The notes beneath the pieces are model-generated. The model was given only the letters and a program-made list of their open reading frames with translations. It made no database searches and was not told where the DNA came from. Source: SZUA-442 sp035461905 (GTDB lineage: Bacteria; Actinomycetota; Acidimicrobiia; Spongiisociales; UBA5794). From it: a stretch of DNA of 64,000 nt. This document shows positions 1 to 8,308 of the stretch, one piece after another (positions within the stretch are counted from its first letter, which is position 1; every line of letters begins with the position of its first letter). The stretch covers positions 19,001 through 83,000 of the forward strand of contig DATHUV010000088.1 in the NCBI GenBank assembly GCA_035461905.1. Direction: 5' to 3'. Position numbers and translations under genes: made by a program.

Positions 1-1
1 C

Positions 2-844
2 CATTGCACGAACGAGGACGCACGGACGGGCGTGACCGTGATGACGTTCGCCGAACCGAATGTTGCCGTCGTCGACGTCCGTGGAGGTGGACCGGGATCA
101 CGCGAGCACGCAATCCTCGGGCATGCCGTCAAACCCGTCACCGTCAACGCACTCGTGTTCGCAGGGGGCTCCGCGTTCGGCCTCGCAGCAGCCAACGGCG
201 TCGTGGAGGACATCGAACGTGAGGGGAGGGGCGCCCCTACACCGGCCGGTCCCGTTCCGATCGTTCCCGCCGCGATCATCTACGACCTGATGGTCGGCAG
301 GTCGGACGTAAGGCCGACCGCAGCCGACGGATCGACGGCGTACGCCAATCGGTCGGACAGGCCCGTCCCCATGGGAAGCGTCGGAGCAGGTTCGGGTGCG
401 ACCGTCGGCAAGATCAACGGTCCGGCGGGGGTCACCCGATCGGGTGTGGGGTCCTCGTCGGCGGTGGTGGATGAGGCACGGGTGGGTGCGTTGGCGGTCG
501 TCAACGCCGTCGGGGACGTGTATGACCTCGCAGGTCACCGGCTCACAGGCTCTGTGGACCTCGATCGCATGCGTGGCGAGGGCCCGTTCGGGTTCAACAC
601 GACGCTCATCGCGGTGGCGACGGACGCATGGATCGAGGACCGCAACGAGCTTCGAAGGTTCGCGATTCGGGCACACGACGCCCTTGCCGCCACCGTCCGG
701 CCCGCACACACCCGATACGACGGCGATACGGCGTTCGTGATTTCGTGCGGTCGGCGCCAAGCGGACGTGGACAGTCTCGGCGACGCCGTGTTCTCGGTCG
801 TCGCGTCGTCCATCGTCAACGCCGTCCTCGAGAGTCGCGAGTGA
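2..844 (+). CDS. P1 family (DmpA/S58-type) aminopeptidase, N-terminus missing
   Basis: The frame is open from the window edge, and the first residues (HCTNEDARTGVTVM) match the interior of the family, so the true start lies upstream; the GTG at 32 is internal. 280 residues are present. P1 peptidases are Ntn-type self-cleaving aminopeptidases. Family marks visible here are a Gly-rich stretch GSVGAGSGATVGKINGP, the segment GALAVVNAVGDVYD, and GFNTTLIAVATDA, where the Asn-Thr-Thr junction is the expected self-cleavage site and nucleophile. Its stop overlaps the GTG of the next gene (GTGA at 841-844), so it is translationally coupled to the DNA glycosylase. The substrate cannot be inferred. Confidence 0.85.
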   Translation, partial: HCTNEDARTGVTVMTFAEPNVAVVDVRGGGPGSREHAILGHAVKPVTVNALVFAGGSAFGLAAANGVVEDIEREGRGAPTPAGPVPIVPAAIIYDLMVGRSDVRPTAADGSTAYANRSDRPVPMGSVGAGSGATVGKINGPAGVTRSGVGSSSAVVDEARVGALAVVNAVGDVYDLAGHRLTGSVDLDRMRGEGPFGFNTTLIAVATDAWIEDRNELRRFAIRAHDALAATVRPAHTRYDGDTAFVISCGRRQADVDSLGDAVFSVVASSIVNAVLESRE

Positions 845-1512
845 CTACGTCGTTCGATCACGTCGCCGAGCTCGGTGAGCTGGCTGTCCTGGCTTCCGGA
901 TGCACGATGTGCGTCCTTGCGGAGACACGGACCAACGTCGTGTTCGGCTCGGGAGCCCCAGATGCCGATGTGATGATCGTGGGGGAGGGTCCCGGTCAGG
1001 CGGAGGACGAGCAGGGTGAGCCGTTCGTCGGCCGATCGGGACAGCTCCTTGCCTCCCTCCTCGGCGAGATAGGCCTCCAGCGGCCTGATGTGTACATCGC
1101 CAACGTCGTCAAATGCAGGCCACCTCGGAACCGGGATCCACGATCAGATGAGATCGACGCGTGCAAGGGATATCTCCGGCGCCAGATCCAACTCGTCGAT
1201 CCGCTCGTCGTGGTGACCGTCGGCAACTTCTCGACGAAGCTCGCGCTCCGCACGGACGTCGGGATCACACGGCTCAGGGGAGTGGCGTATCCGTGGTGGG
1301 GGCGATACCTCGTGCCGACGTATCACCCTGCGGCGGCCCTGAGGGGCGGGGAACGGGTCACCGATGACATCCGTTCGGACCTGCGAATCGTGCGGTCGAT
1401 CATCGACGGTAATCTCACCGAAGCAACGACCGACGACCTGGTGCAGGAACCCGATGAGGGGCAGCGCGCGTCGATCGACCACCAGCTCGATCTGTTCGGC
1501 GGCCAGACATGA
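841..1512 (+). CDS. Family 4 uracil-DNA glycosylase (4Fe-4S)
   Basis: Removes uracil from DNA in base excision repair. The 223-residue protein has four cysteines placed as the [4Fe-4S] ligands of this family (Cys21, Cys24, Cys92, Cys108), the uracil-pocket motif GEGPG at 48-52 followed by EDEQGEPFVG, and the C-terminal PTYHPAAALRG motif. The GTG start at 841 overlaps the preceding stop and gives the normal N-terminus just ahead of the first Cys pair; a longer upstream reading would run into the peptidase. The end overlaps the next ATG by 4 bp. Its position inside a t6A gene cluster is probably operon economy rather than shared function. Confidence 0.92.
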   Translation: MTTSFDHVAELGELAVLASGCTMCVLAETRTNVVFGSGAPDADVMIVGEGPGQAEDEQGEPFVGRSGQLLASLLGEIGLQRPDVYIANVVKCRPPRNRDPRSDEIDACKGYLRRQIQLVDPLVVVTVGNFSTKLALRTDVGITRLRGVAYPWWGRYLVPTYHPAAALRGGERVTDDIRSDLRIVRSIIDGNLTEATTDDLVQEPDEGQRASIDHQLDLFGGQT

Positions 1513-1961
1513 ACCTCCAGATCTCCACCCACTCACCAGCCGACACCCTGGCGCTCGGTCGCCGGTTTGCCGCCGTTCTCACCGCAGGTGACGTCGTGCT
1601 TCTCTCCGGACGCCTCGGATCCGGCAAGACCCTGTTCGCGGCCGGCATCGCGGAGGGCCTCGGTATCACCGAGCGAATCACGTCACCGACGTTCGTGATC
1701 TCACGAATCCATCGCGACGGCTTCCTCCCCCTCATCCACGCCGATGTGTATCGACTTGGAACGCTGGCCGAGTTCGACGATCTCGAGCTCCCTGACGATG
1801 CAGCAGACGGGGTGCTGCTCATCGAGTGGGGGGACGCGGTTGCGGCAGGACTTGCGGAATCCCATCTGGTCGTGCACATCGAAGTCGAGCAGGAGGTCCG
1901 CGTCTTCACCTTCATGCCGCAGGGATCATGGACGGAACGAAGCCTGGAGATGCTCACATGA
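1509..1961 (+). CDS. tsaE: tRNA t6A biosynthesis ATPase TsaE
   Basis: ATPase that works with TsaB and TsaD to transfer threonylcarbamoyl to adenosine 37 of ANN-decoding tRNAs. The 150-residue protein carries a Walker A motif GRLGSGKT at 34-41, then the family segment ITSPTFVISRIH and HADVYRL, with LLIEWGD late in the protein. Length is normal. It overlaps the stop of the glycosylase (ATGA, 1509-1512) and the start of tsaB (1958-1961), so the run is translationally coupled. Confidence 0.95.
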   Translation: MNLQISTHSPADTLALGRRFAAVLTAGDVVLLSGRLGSGKTLFAAGIAEGLGITERITSPTFVISRIHRDGFLPLIHADVYRLGTLAEFDDLELPDDAADGVLLIEWGDAVAAGLAESHLVVHIEVEQEVRVFTFMPQGSWTERSLEMLT

Positions 1962-2665
1962 AGATCGTCGCGATCGAGACCGCAACGCCTGCATCATCGG
2001 TGGCGATCGGCGAGGACGGCGCCATCAAAGGGATGAGCGTCAACGTCGACAGGCGAGGACACGTCGGCTTCCTGATGCCTGCGATCGACTTCATCCTCGG
2101 TCAGGCGGGATGGAAACCGCGCGACATCGACGTCGTCGCCGTTGACATCGGCCCCGGTCCGTACACGGGACTGCGCGCCGGGATCGCGACGGCCCAGGCC
2201 TTCGCCGCTGCGATCGGCGCTCCGATGGTCACGACGTCCTCCCTCACCGTGATCGCTCTTCGAGCCGCCACAGGGAGGCGTCGCATCTGGCCAGTCGTTG
2301 ACATGCGTCGGGGACAGTTCGCCGTCGCACCATTCCGGCCACTTCCCGGTGGGGTGGCCCCAGACGGTCCCCGCGAGATCATGCGGCCTCCTGACTTCAA
2401 GGCGCTCCTCGAGGCCGATGGCTCGGACTCGCTCGTCGTCGGGGACTGGGGGTCCCTTCCTGACACGATGTGGACGGGACTTCACCGAGTTCGACGGGGC
2501 CGACCTCGATATCCGTCCGCCGACACCGTGGTCGAGATCGCCGCGATGAAGGTCCGGAGGGACGATCTCACCCTCGCTGACGAGGTTCGGCCGCTGTACA
2601 TGCGCGAACCTGACGTCGACATCAACTGGACGGCCTTCCGCTCCGAGGGAGCGTGGCCGGAATGA
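1958..2665 (+). CDS. tsaB: tRNA t6A biosynthesis protein TsaB
   Basis: Pseudo-kinase-fold partner of TsaD. The start MKIVAIETATPASSVAIG is the classic ASKHA N-terminus, and GPGPYTGLRAGIATAQAFA is the family signature. The ATG at 1958 overlaps the tsaE stop; an in-frame extension upstream exists but would run through tsaE. 235 residues, usual size. The C-terminal part (about 120-235) is weakly conserved in the family and is charged here. Followed by a 4-bp overlap with rimI, the common tsaB-rimI-tsaD order. Confidence 0.93.
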   Translation: MKIVAIETATPASSVAIGEDGAIKGMSVNVDRRGHVGFLMPAIDFILGQAGWKPRDIDVVAVDIGPGPYTGLRAGIATAQAFAAAIGAPMVTTSSLTVIALRAATGRRRIWPVVDMRRGQFAVAPFRPLPGGVAPDGPREIMRPPDFKALLEADGSDSLVVGDWGSLPDTMWTGLHRVRRGRPRYPSADTVVEIAAMKVRRDDLTLADEVRPLYMREPDVDINWTAFRSEGAWPE

Positions 2666-3165
2666 GCGGTCCCGAGATCCGAGACATGGAGAGGGCGGAC
2701 ATTCCCGCGGTTGCAGGGCTCGAAGCGTTGATCTACCCCCAACCCTGGTCACCCCGGGTGTTCTTCGACGAGCTGGCGATGGACTCGCGGGCCTACGTCG
2801 TGGCCGTCGACCACGATGGCGTGATCATCGGGTACGGGGGGCTCCTCCTCGTCGAGGACGACGCGCACATCACCACCGTCGCGGTTGCGCCCGACGCCCG
2901 GGGTCGGCACGTCGGTACTCACATCATGCTCGCCCTCGTCGAGCGTGCCGTAGCGGCGAAGGCCCGCCACTTGACGCTCGAGGTGAGGATCACGAACGCT
3001 GCGGCCCAGGGCCTCTACGACCGGTTCGGCTTCAGCCCCGTCGGCAGGAGGAAGAACTACTACCAGGACGAGGACGCGCTCGTCATGTGGGCGACGGACA
3101 TCGACACGCAGGACTACGCAGAGCGCCTCGACCGGATTCGCTCCGCTGTGGAGGTCGCGATATGA
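2662..3165 (+). CDS. rimI: Ribosomal protein S18-alanine N-acetyltransferase
   Basis: GNAT-fold enzyme that acetylates the N-terminal alanine of ribosomal protein S18. Core GNAT motifs are visible: HITTVAVAPDARGRHVGT (acetyl-CoA loop, about 73-90), LEVRITNAAAQGLYDRFGF (105-123) and the RKNYYQDEDALVM ending typical of RimI. I chose the ATG at 2662, which overlaps the tsaB stop as ATGA; a GTG nine bases earlier is also possible. 167 residues. The gene sits between tsaB and tsaD as in many bacteria. Confidence 0.9.
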   Translation: MSGPEIRDMERADIPAVAGLEALIYPQPWSPRVFFDELAMDSRAYVVAVDHDGVIIGYGGLLLVEDDAHITTVAVAPDARGRHVGTHIMLALVERAVAAKARHLTLEVRITNAAAQGLYDRFGFSPVGRRKNYYQDEDALVMWATDIDTQDYAERLDRIRSAVEVAI

Positions 3166-4175
3166 ACGGGCCGCTGGTACTCGGCATCGAAACGAGCTGC
3201 GACGAGACCGGTGTCGCCGTGCTCGAGGGGATGGCGGTGCGGAGCTCGGTCCTCGCCTCCCAGGTCGAGCTCCATGAGCGCTTCGGAGGAGTCGTCCCGG
3301 AGGTCGCTGCTCGCGCCCATGTGGAGGCAATCAGGCCACTCGTCCATCGCGCGATGACGTCTGCGGGAATCCACCCCGACGACCTCGACGCGATCGCGGT
3401 GACTCGCGGCCCCGGCCTCGTCGGCGCGCTGATGGTCGGGTATGCGTTCGGGAAGTCCCTCGCGTACAGCCTCGGAACGCCCCTCTTCGGGATCGATCAC
3501 ATGGAAGGGCATCTGTATGCCCCGCGGTTGTCGTTCGGTGAGTACGAGCCCCCAGCGGTTGTTGTGCTTGCGAGTGGAGGTCACAGCCAGATCGTCCACG
3601 TCAGGGCGTGGGGCGAGTACGAGATCCTGGGAGGGACAATCGACGACGCGGCGGGTGAGGCATTCGACAAGCTCGCCCGATTCATGGGCCTCGGTTTTCC
3701 TGGTGGCCCCGCAATCGACCGCGACGCCGAAACGGGTGATCCCGCCGCCATCGACTTCCCCAGGGCACTCAGGGACAGGCCGTTCGATTTCTCGTTCTCC
3801 GGCTTGAAGACCTCGGTGGTCACGTATCTCGAGAAGGCGCGCGATGCGGGAACGCTGCCGAACCGCGCAGACGTATCGGCCTCCATCCAAGAGGCGATCG
3901 TCGACGTGATCGTCGAGAAGACCTTCAATGCCGTCGAGGCGACAGGTGTCGAGGTCGTCGGCGGGGGAGGAGGCGTGCTGGCGAATCGCAGACTGCGAGC
4001 CCGCCTTGCCGAGGAGGCCGATCGACGCGGTGTCGGGTTGTTCATCCCGGAGCCGGTCCTGTGCACAGACAACGGGGCCATGATCGCGAGCGTCGGTGTC
4101 GACAGGCTCCTCTCTGGATCCCACAGTGACCACCTGACCGGCGATGTCGACCCCGGTCTATCGCTGGCACCGTGA
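3162..4175 (+). CDS. tsaD: tRNA N6-adenosine threonylcarbamoyltransferase TsaD
   Basis: Catalytic subunit of t6A synthesis; carries a metal ion. The 337-residue protein opens with LVLGIETSCDETGVAVLEG and has the metal-binding HMEGH motif (His113, His117), the SGGHSQIV segment, GEAFDKLARFMGLGFPGGP and CTDNGAMIA near the end. The ATG at 3162 overlaps the rimI stop by 4 bp; an earlier in-frame start would lie inside rimI. The stop overlaps the GTG of the following protease gene. Confidence 0.96.
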   Translation: MNGPLVLGIETSCDETGVAVLEGMAVRSSVLASQVELHERFGGVVPEVAARAHVEAIRPLVHRAMTSAGIHPDDLDAIAVTRGPGLVGALMVGYAFGKSLAYSLGTPLFGIDHMEGHLYAPRLSFGEYEPPAVVVLASGGHSQIVHVRAWGEYEILGGTIDDAAGEAFDKLARFMGLGFPGGPAIDRDAETGDPAAIDFPRALRDRPFDFSFSGLKTSVVTYLEKARDAGTLPNRADVSASIQEAIVDVIVEKTFNAVEATGVEVVGGGGGVLANRRLRARLAEEADRRGVGLFIPEPVLCTDNGAMIASVGVDRLLSGSHSDHLTGDVDPGLSLAP

Positions 4176-5269
4176 CACCGGGGATCAGGCTCGGAAAGGT
4201 CCTCGGGGTCCCCGTCGTCGCCGATGCCTCCGCTTTCGTCCTCGCGATCCTGTTCGCCATCGTTGTCCTGATCGACCTTCAGATGTCGCGGATCGGAACG
4301 AACGACACGAACTGGCTCGTTGCGCTCATCGCAGGGTGCGCTGTCCTCGCGAGCGTGCTCATCCACGAGGTGAGTCACGTCGTCGTCGCCGTTCGCCATG
4401 GCCTCGGCGTCCGTGCGATTCGGCTCTACCTGTTCGGCGGGTACTCGGTGATCGACGGCAATCCCTCACCGAGGTCCGAGGTCGCCGTCGCAGCTGCGGG
4501 TCCCATCGCTTCGTTGGTGTTCGGAGGCGTGTGCTGGTCCATGGCCATGTGGGCGGGCGCTGACTCGGTGATCGGAAGCGCCATCTTCGCGGTTGCGCTC
4601 GCAAACATCGGCATAGGGCTCTTCAACCTCCTGCCGGGGTTCCCGCTCGACGGTGGTCGGGTCCTGCGGGGCCTCATCGCATCCCGAACCGGTGATCGTG
4701 TCGGTGCCACGCAGGTGGTGGCGGCCGTCGGACGGTGGATCGGCTACGCCGCCGTCGGTGCGGGAGCCGTGATGATCGCGAGGAGGTCATCCGTGGGCCT
4801 CTTCGTGCTGGCGGCAGGGTGGTACCTCGCGGCTACTGCCGGCCGCGCCGGGCGTCGGGAGCAGCTGAGCGCAGCGCTCGACGGGTTGCTTGTTCGCGAT
4901 GCGATGCGCGAAACGCCGAATGCCGTTCCAGGAAGGACCACGGTCGCCTCGATGCTCGACCTCCACGCTCTCGGGCCCCGACTTCGCTCCCTGCCCGTGG
5001 AGATCGACGGGCGGGTGGTCGGCGTCATCGGCCAGGACGAGATCGATGCTGTCGCTCCTTCACGCTGGCCGTCCGTGCGTGTGAGGTCGGTGATGACGGA
5101 CATCGGCCCCGATGACGTCGTAGAGGCCGATGCGCCGCTCGAGGCCCTCCTGGTGCGTCCCGCCGGCCGAACGCGGAGGGTCGTCGTCACGACCGACGAC
5201 GTGGTGGTCGGCATCATCGAGGGCTCCGATCTCGCAAAGGTCCTCCCCGACGGCGCAGCCCGAGCCTGA
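4172..5269 (+). CDS. Site-2-type M50 membrane metalloprotease with CBS-like tail
   Basis: Intramembrane zinc protease of the SpoIVFB-like group, 365 residues. The zinc motif HEVSH lies at 65-69 in the second hydrophobic segment, and the third ligand is the Asp of PLDGGRVLRG (Asp161). Several membrane segments span about 15-225. The C-terminal 130 residues look like a pair of CBS domains (LLVRDAMRETPNAVPG and VRVRSVMTDIGPDDVVEADAP), as in many actinobacterial homologues, which usually bind nucleotides. GTG start overlapping tsaD. The substrate is unknown; anti-sigma factors are common targets in the family, and an ECF/anti-sigma pair lies at 52952-54060, but a link is only a guess. Confidence 0.85.
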   Translation: MTPGIRLGKVLGVPVVADASAFVLAILFAIVVLIDLQMSRIGTNDTNWLVALIAGCAVLASVLIHEVSHVVVAVRHGLGVRAIRLYLFGGYSVIDGNPSPRSEVAVAAAGPIASLVFGGVCWSMAMWAGADSVIGSAIFAVALANIGIGLFNLLPGFPLDGGRVLRGLIASRTGDRVGATQVVAAVGRWIGYAAVGAGAVMIARRSSVGLFVLAAGWYLAATAGRAGRREQLSAALDGLLVRDAMRETPNAVPGRTTVASMLDLHALGPRLRSLPVEIDGRVVGVIGQDEIDAVAPSRWPSVRVRSVMTDIGPDDVVEADAPLEALLVRPAGRTRRVVVTTDDVVVGIIEGSDLAKVLPDGAARA

Positions 5270-5310
5270 TTCACCGCAGCATCGGCTCCTGTCGATGGCA
5301 CCTCACCTCG

Positions 5311-5337
5311 TTGGCACTCGATGTGCGCGACTGCCAA
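5311..5337 (+). promoter_or_regulatory. CIRCE operator 1 upstream of groES
   Basis: TTGGCACTC, nine bases, GACTGCCAA. This matches the CIRCE heat-shock operator (TTAGCACTC-N9-GAGTGCTAA) with small changes in both arms. HrcA repressor binding is expected; no hrcA gene is in the window. Confidence 0.85.
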
Positions 5338-5351
5338 CGACAGTGGTAACC

Positions 5352-5378
5352 TTGGCACTCGTAAGCACCGACTGCTAA
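5352..5378 (+). promoter_or_regulatory. CIRCE operator 2 upstream of groES
   Basis: TTGGCACTC, nine bases, GACTGCTAA, ending 22 bp before the groES start. Both sites carry the same C in the right arm (GACTG instead of GAGTG), which suggests the local HrcA prefers this variant. The centres are 41 bp apart, close to four helical turns. Confidence 0.85.
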
Positions 5379-5400
5379 CTCGACAAAGAAGGAGAGTCGG

Positions 5401-5688
5401 ATGGATCTCAAGCCTTTGGGCGACCGTATCGTCGTGAAGCCCCAAGAGGAAACGGAGGCCCGCACCGCCGGTGGCCTCGTGATACCTGACACCGCCAAGG
5501 AGAAGCCCCAACTGGGTGAGGTCCTCGCAGTGGGTCCGGGTGAGTTCAAGGACGGGGCTCGCGTACCCGTCGATGTCAAGGTCGGCGACGTCGTCTTCTA
5601 CTCGAAGTACGGCGGCACCGAGGTGAAGCACAACGGCGAGGACCTCCTGATCCTCTCCAGCCGTGACGTGCTCGCGGTCCTGGGCTAG
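5401..5688 (+). CDS. groS: Co-chaperonin GroES
   Basis: 10 kDa co-chaperonin capping GroEL, 95 residues. Begins MDLKPLGDRIVVKP, has the mobile-loop region ETEARTAGGLVIPDTAKEKP and the ending DLLILSSRDVLAVLG. A purine-rich ribosome binding site (AAGAAGGAGAG) precedes the ATG. First gene of the groES-groEL operon under two CIRCE sites. Confidence 0.98.
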   Translation: MDLKPLGDRIVVKPQEETEARTAGGLVIPDTAKEKPQLGEVLAVGPGEFKDGARVPVDVKVGDVVFYSKYGGTEVKHNGEDLLILSSRDVLAVLG

Positions 5689-5700
5689 GAGGAGTACAGC

Positions 5701-7341
5701 ATGGCAGCCAAGGAAATCCACTTCGATGATGAGGCACGACGGGGCCTCCAGGCGGGCGTCGACAAGCTCGCGAACACCGTCAAGGTGACGCTCGGCCCGA
5801 AGGGCCGCAACGTCGTTCTGGAGAAGAAGTGGGGAGCCCCCACGATCACGAACGACGGCGTGACGATTGCCAAGGAGATCGAGCTCGACGACCCGTTCGA
5901 AAACATGGGCGCCCAGCTTGCGAAGGAAGTCGCGAACAAGACGAACGACGTCGCCGGCGACGGCACGACGACGGCCACGGTCCTCGCCCAGGCGATGGTC
6001 ACCGATGGGCTCCGACTCGTGACGGCAGGTGCGAACCCGATGGAGATGCGTCGAGGCATCGAGGAGGCCGTCAAGGCCGTCGTCGACTCGATCGCAGAAC
6101 TCGCCATCCCCGTCAGCTCGGTCGATCGCGACTCGATCGCGTATGTGGCGGCGAACTCCGCTGCCGACTCCGAGATCGGCGGACACATCGCGGATGCGAT
6201 GCAGAAGGTCGGGAATGAGGGCGTCATCACGGTCGAGGACAGCCAGACGTTCGGCGTCGATCTCGAGTTCACCGAAGGGATGCAGTTCGACAAGGGCTAC
6301 ATCTCGCCGTACTTCATCACCGATGTCGAGCGCCAGGAAGCGGTTCTCGACGATCCGTACATCCTGATCGCCAACCAGAAGATCGGCTCGGTACAGGACC
6401 TCGTGCCCGTACTCGAGAAGGTCATGCAGACGGGCAAGCCTGTCCTGATCATCGCCGAGGACGTCGAGGGAGAGGCCCTCGCAACCCTCGTCGTGAACAA
6501 GATCCGTGGCACGTTCACTTCGGTCGCCGTGAAGGCTCCCGGCTTCGGTGAGCGCCGCAAGGCCCAGTTGCAGGACATCGCGATCCTGACCGGTGCGACC
6601 GTGATCTCGGAAGAGGTCGGTCTCAAGCTCGATGGCACGACCATCGACATGCTCGGGACGGCGCGCAAGGTCGTCATCACCAAGGACAACACCACCGTTG
6701 TCGAGGGTGCGGGTTCGCACGCCGACGTTTCCGCCCGCGTGAAGCAGATCCGCCAGGAGATCGAGAACTCGGACTCCGACTGGGACCGCGAGAAGCTCTC
6801 CGAGCGTCTTGCGAAGCTCTCGGGCGGTGTCGCGGTCATCAAGGTCGGTGCCGCAACCGAGGTCGAGCTCAAGGAGAAGAAGCACCGCATCGAGGACGCC
6901 ATCCAGGCGACACGGGCGGCTGTTGAAGAGGGCATCGTCCCCGGCGGCGGAGTAGCACTCCTGCGCTCGGCCGCTGCGATCGACAAGCTGCGCGGGAAGA
7001 GCGATGACTGGAAGGCCGGCCGTCAGATCGTCCGGAAGGCGCTCGAGGCACCGATCCGACAGATCGCGGTGAACGCCGGGTACGAGGGCGGCGTCGTCGT
7101 CGACAAGGTCAGGTCAGAGACCGAGGGCAATGTCGGTTTCAACGCGGCAACGGGTGTGTACGAGGATCTGATCGCCTCGGGCATCATCGATCCTGCGAAG
7201 GTGACCCGTTCGACGTTGCAGAACGCAGCATCGATCGCGGCGCTCGTCGTCACGACCGAGGCGCTCATCGTCGAGAAGCCAGAGCCCGCTCCGGCAATGC
7301 CGGGTGGCCACGATCACGGCGGCGGAGGCATGGACTTCTAG
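5701..7341 (+). CDS. groL: Chaperonin GroEL
   Basis: 60 kDa chaperonin, 546 residues, full length. Shows the ATP-site motif VTLGPKGRNVVLEK, NDVAGDGTTTATVLA, and EEGIVPGGGVALLR. The tail ends in GGHDHGGGGMDF: a His/Gly tail with the canonical GGM end. Twelve bases separate it from groES, containing AGGAGGAG as ribosome binding site. Actinobacteria often carry a second GroEL elsewhere; this copy is the one paired with GroES. Confidence 0.98.
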   Translation: MAAKEIHFDDEARRGLQAGVDKLANTVKVTLGPKGRNVVLEKKWGAPTITNDGVTIAKEIELDDPFENMGAQLAKEVANKTNDVAGDGTTTATVLAQAMVTDGLRLVTAGANPMEMRRGIEEAVKAVVDSIAELAIPVSSVDRDSIAYVAANSAADSEIGGHIADAMQKVGNEGVITVEDSQTFGVDLEFTEGMQFDKGYISPYFITDVERQEAVLDDPYILIANQKIGSVQDLVPVLEKVMQTGKPVLIIAEDVEGEALATLVVNKIRGTFTSVAVKAPGFGERRKAQLQDIAILTGATVISEEVGLKLDGTTIDMLGTARKVVITKDNTTVVEGAGSHADVSARVKQIRQEIENSDSDWDREKLSERLAKLSGGVAVIKVGAATEVELKEKKHRIEDAIQATRAAVEEGIVPGGGVALLRSAAAIDKLRGKSDDWKAGRQIVRKALEAPIRQIAVNAGYEGGVVVDKVRSETEGNVGFNAATGVYEDLIASGIIDPAKVTRSTLQNAASIAALVVTTEALIVEKPEPAPAMPGGHDHGGGGMDF

Positions 7342-7371
7342 GAGTCGACTCCGACCCATTTCGATGGACGC

Positions 7372-7399
7372 GTGGGGGGCACCGTGAGGTGCCCCCCAC
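7372..7399 (+). terminator. Terminator hairpin after groEL
   Basis: A perfect 12-bp stem (GTGGGGGGCACC with its complement) around a GTGA loop, 30 bp past the groEL stop. No U-tract follows, as is common in actinobacteria. Confidence 0.8.
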
Positions 7400-7497
7400 G
7401 TCCGCCTGGTGGACGAATCACCCGATCCGGGCGATTCTCGCCGACACCGGATCCGGTAGTGTGAGCCGCACATTGTCTATGAAAGGACTGTTCGGCA

Positions 7498-7869
7498 ATG
7501 CCACTCTTCGACATTTTCTGGGCGATGATCTGGTTCTTCCTCTTCTTCGTGTGGATCTGGCTGCTCATCTCGATCTTCGGTGACATCTTCCGCAGTGAAA
7601 TGTCCGGCTTCGCGAAGGCAGCGTGGATCATCTTCGTCGTCGTCACGCCGTTCCTCGGAGTGCTCATCTACCTCATCGCCAACGGCGGCAAGATGCAGGA
7701 GCGCTCGATGGAGGCCGCCTTGGCGCAACAGAAGGCCCAGCAGGCATACATCCAGCAGGTCGCCGGCACCAGCAGCGCGGATGAGCTCGCAAAGCTCGCA
7801 AAGCTCCACCAGGACGGCGTGCTGTCGGCAGACGAGTTCGCCGCGCAGAAGGCGAAACTCCTCGCCTGA
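7498..7869 (+). CDS. Small two-helix membrane protein with PLDc_N-like and SHOCT domains
   Basis: 123 residues. Two hydrophobic helices (about 6-28 and 38-62) fit the PLDc_N-like membrane hairpin, followed by a charged Gln/Ala helix and a C-terminal SHOCT domain (about 92-121: DELAKLAKLHQDGVLSADEF). SHOCT domains are short helical modules at the ends of many membrane and secreted proteins, probably for oligomerisation. A GAAAGGAC ribosome binding site and a possible -10 TAGTGT (7457-7462) lie upstream. It stands alone between two terminator hairpins. Precise function is unknown. Confidence 0.75.
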   Translation: MPLFDIFWAMIWFFLFFVWIWLLISIFGDIFRSEMSGFAKAAWIIFVVVTPFLGVLIYLIANGGKMQERSMEAALAQQKAQQAYIQQVAGTSSADELAKLAKLHQDGVLSADEFAAQKAKLLA

Positions 7870-7891
7870 TCGCCTCCTCGACCGACAGACG

Positions 7892-7921
7892 GAACGGGCA
7901 CCTCGAGTGAGGTGCCCGTTC
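7892..7921. terminator. Bidirectional terminator hairpin
   Basis: Perfect 13-bp stem (GAACGGGCACCTC and its complement) with a GAGT loop. It lies 23 bp after the SHOCT gene and 24 bp past the stop of the convergent DUF1876 gene, so it can serve both. Confidence 0.85.
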
Positions 7922-7944
7922 TGCGCGACCAAGGCTGCCGACGA

Positions 7945-8193
7945 TCACGTCACGAGGGAATGCGTCCCCTCGATCCGCGCATACGCACGGTCCATGAGCT
8001 GCTCCTCGAGGGAGCCGAGCGCCCGTGCGAGGGCGATCTCCTCGCCGATGACGGGCACACTGCGGTCCGATGGGTTCCGCATCGCCCTCCCCGTTGCGTC
8101 GAAATGATCGCCGCGAAGGTCCAGGGTCGCGTGGACGAGCGTGTGTGCGTCGTCCTCGTCGATCCCGACCTCGATGGTGATGTGCTTGTGCAT
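7945..8193 (-). CDS. DUF1876 domain protein
   Basis: 82-residue protein of a family found mainly in actinobacteria. Family features: an N-terminal strand with acidic DEDDAHT, a middle G-x-A-x-x-NPSDR segment (GRAMRNPSDRSVPVIGEE) and a C-terminal helix IALARALGSLEEQL. Ribosome binding site CGGAGG precedes the ATG. No function is established; the fold has been likened to a dsRNA-binding domain, which I cannot confirm from sequence. Confidence 0.8.
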   Translation of the reverse strand: MHKHITIEVGIDEDDAHTLVHATLDLRGDHFDATGRAMRNPSDRSVPVIGEEIALARALGSLEEQLMDRAYARIEGTHSLVT

Positions 8194-8308
8194 GTCCGAC
8201 CTCCGATGATGGGCCTACACCCATGATCGTCGCGAATCAGGCAGGTGACCAGAGGAAATCGTGTGTCCCCGGTGGAGCCGCACGGCTGATCTGTGGCAGG
8301 ATGCTGCC

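Noticed and set aside
4295..4321. GGAAC-N18-CGTT, resembling the sigE promoter
   Set aside because: Lies inside the M50 protease gene with no gene start downstream; likely chance.
4744..6885. 713-codon open frame antisense to groES-groEL
   Set aside because: Its composition mirrors the complementary GC-rich coding strand, and groEL below it is certain; high GC produces such frames.
8205..8228. Imperfect palindrome upstream of the DUF1876 gene
   Set aside because: GATGATGGG/CCCATGATC arms have a mismatch and no clear promoter context; too weak to call an operator.
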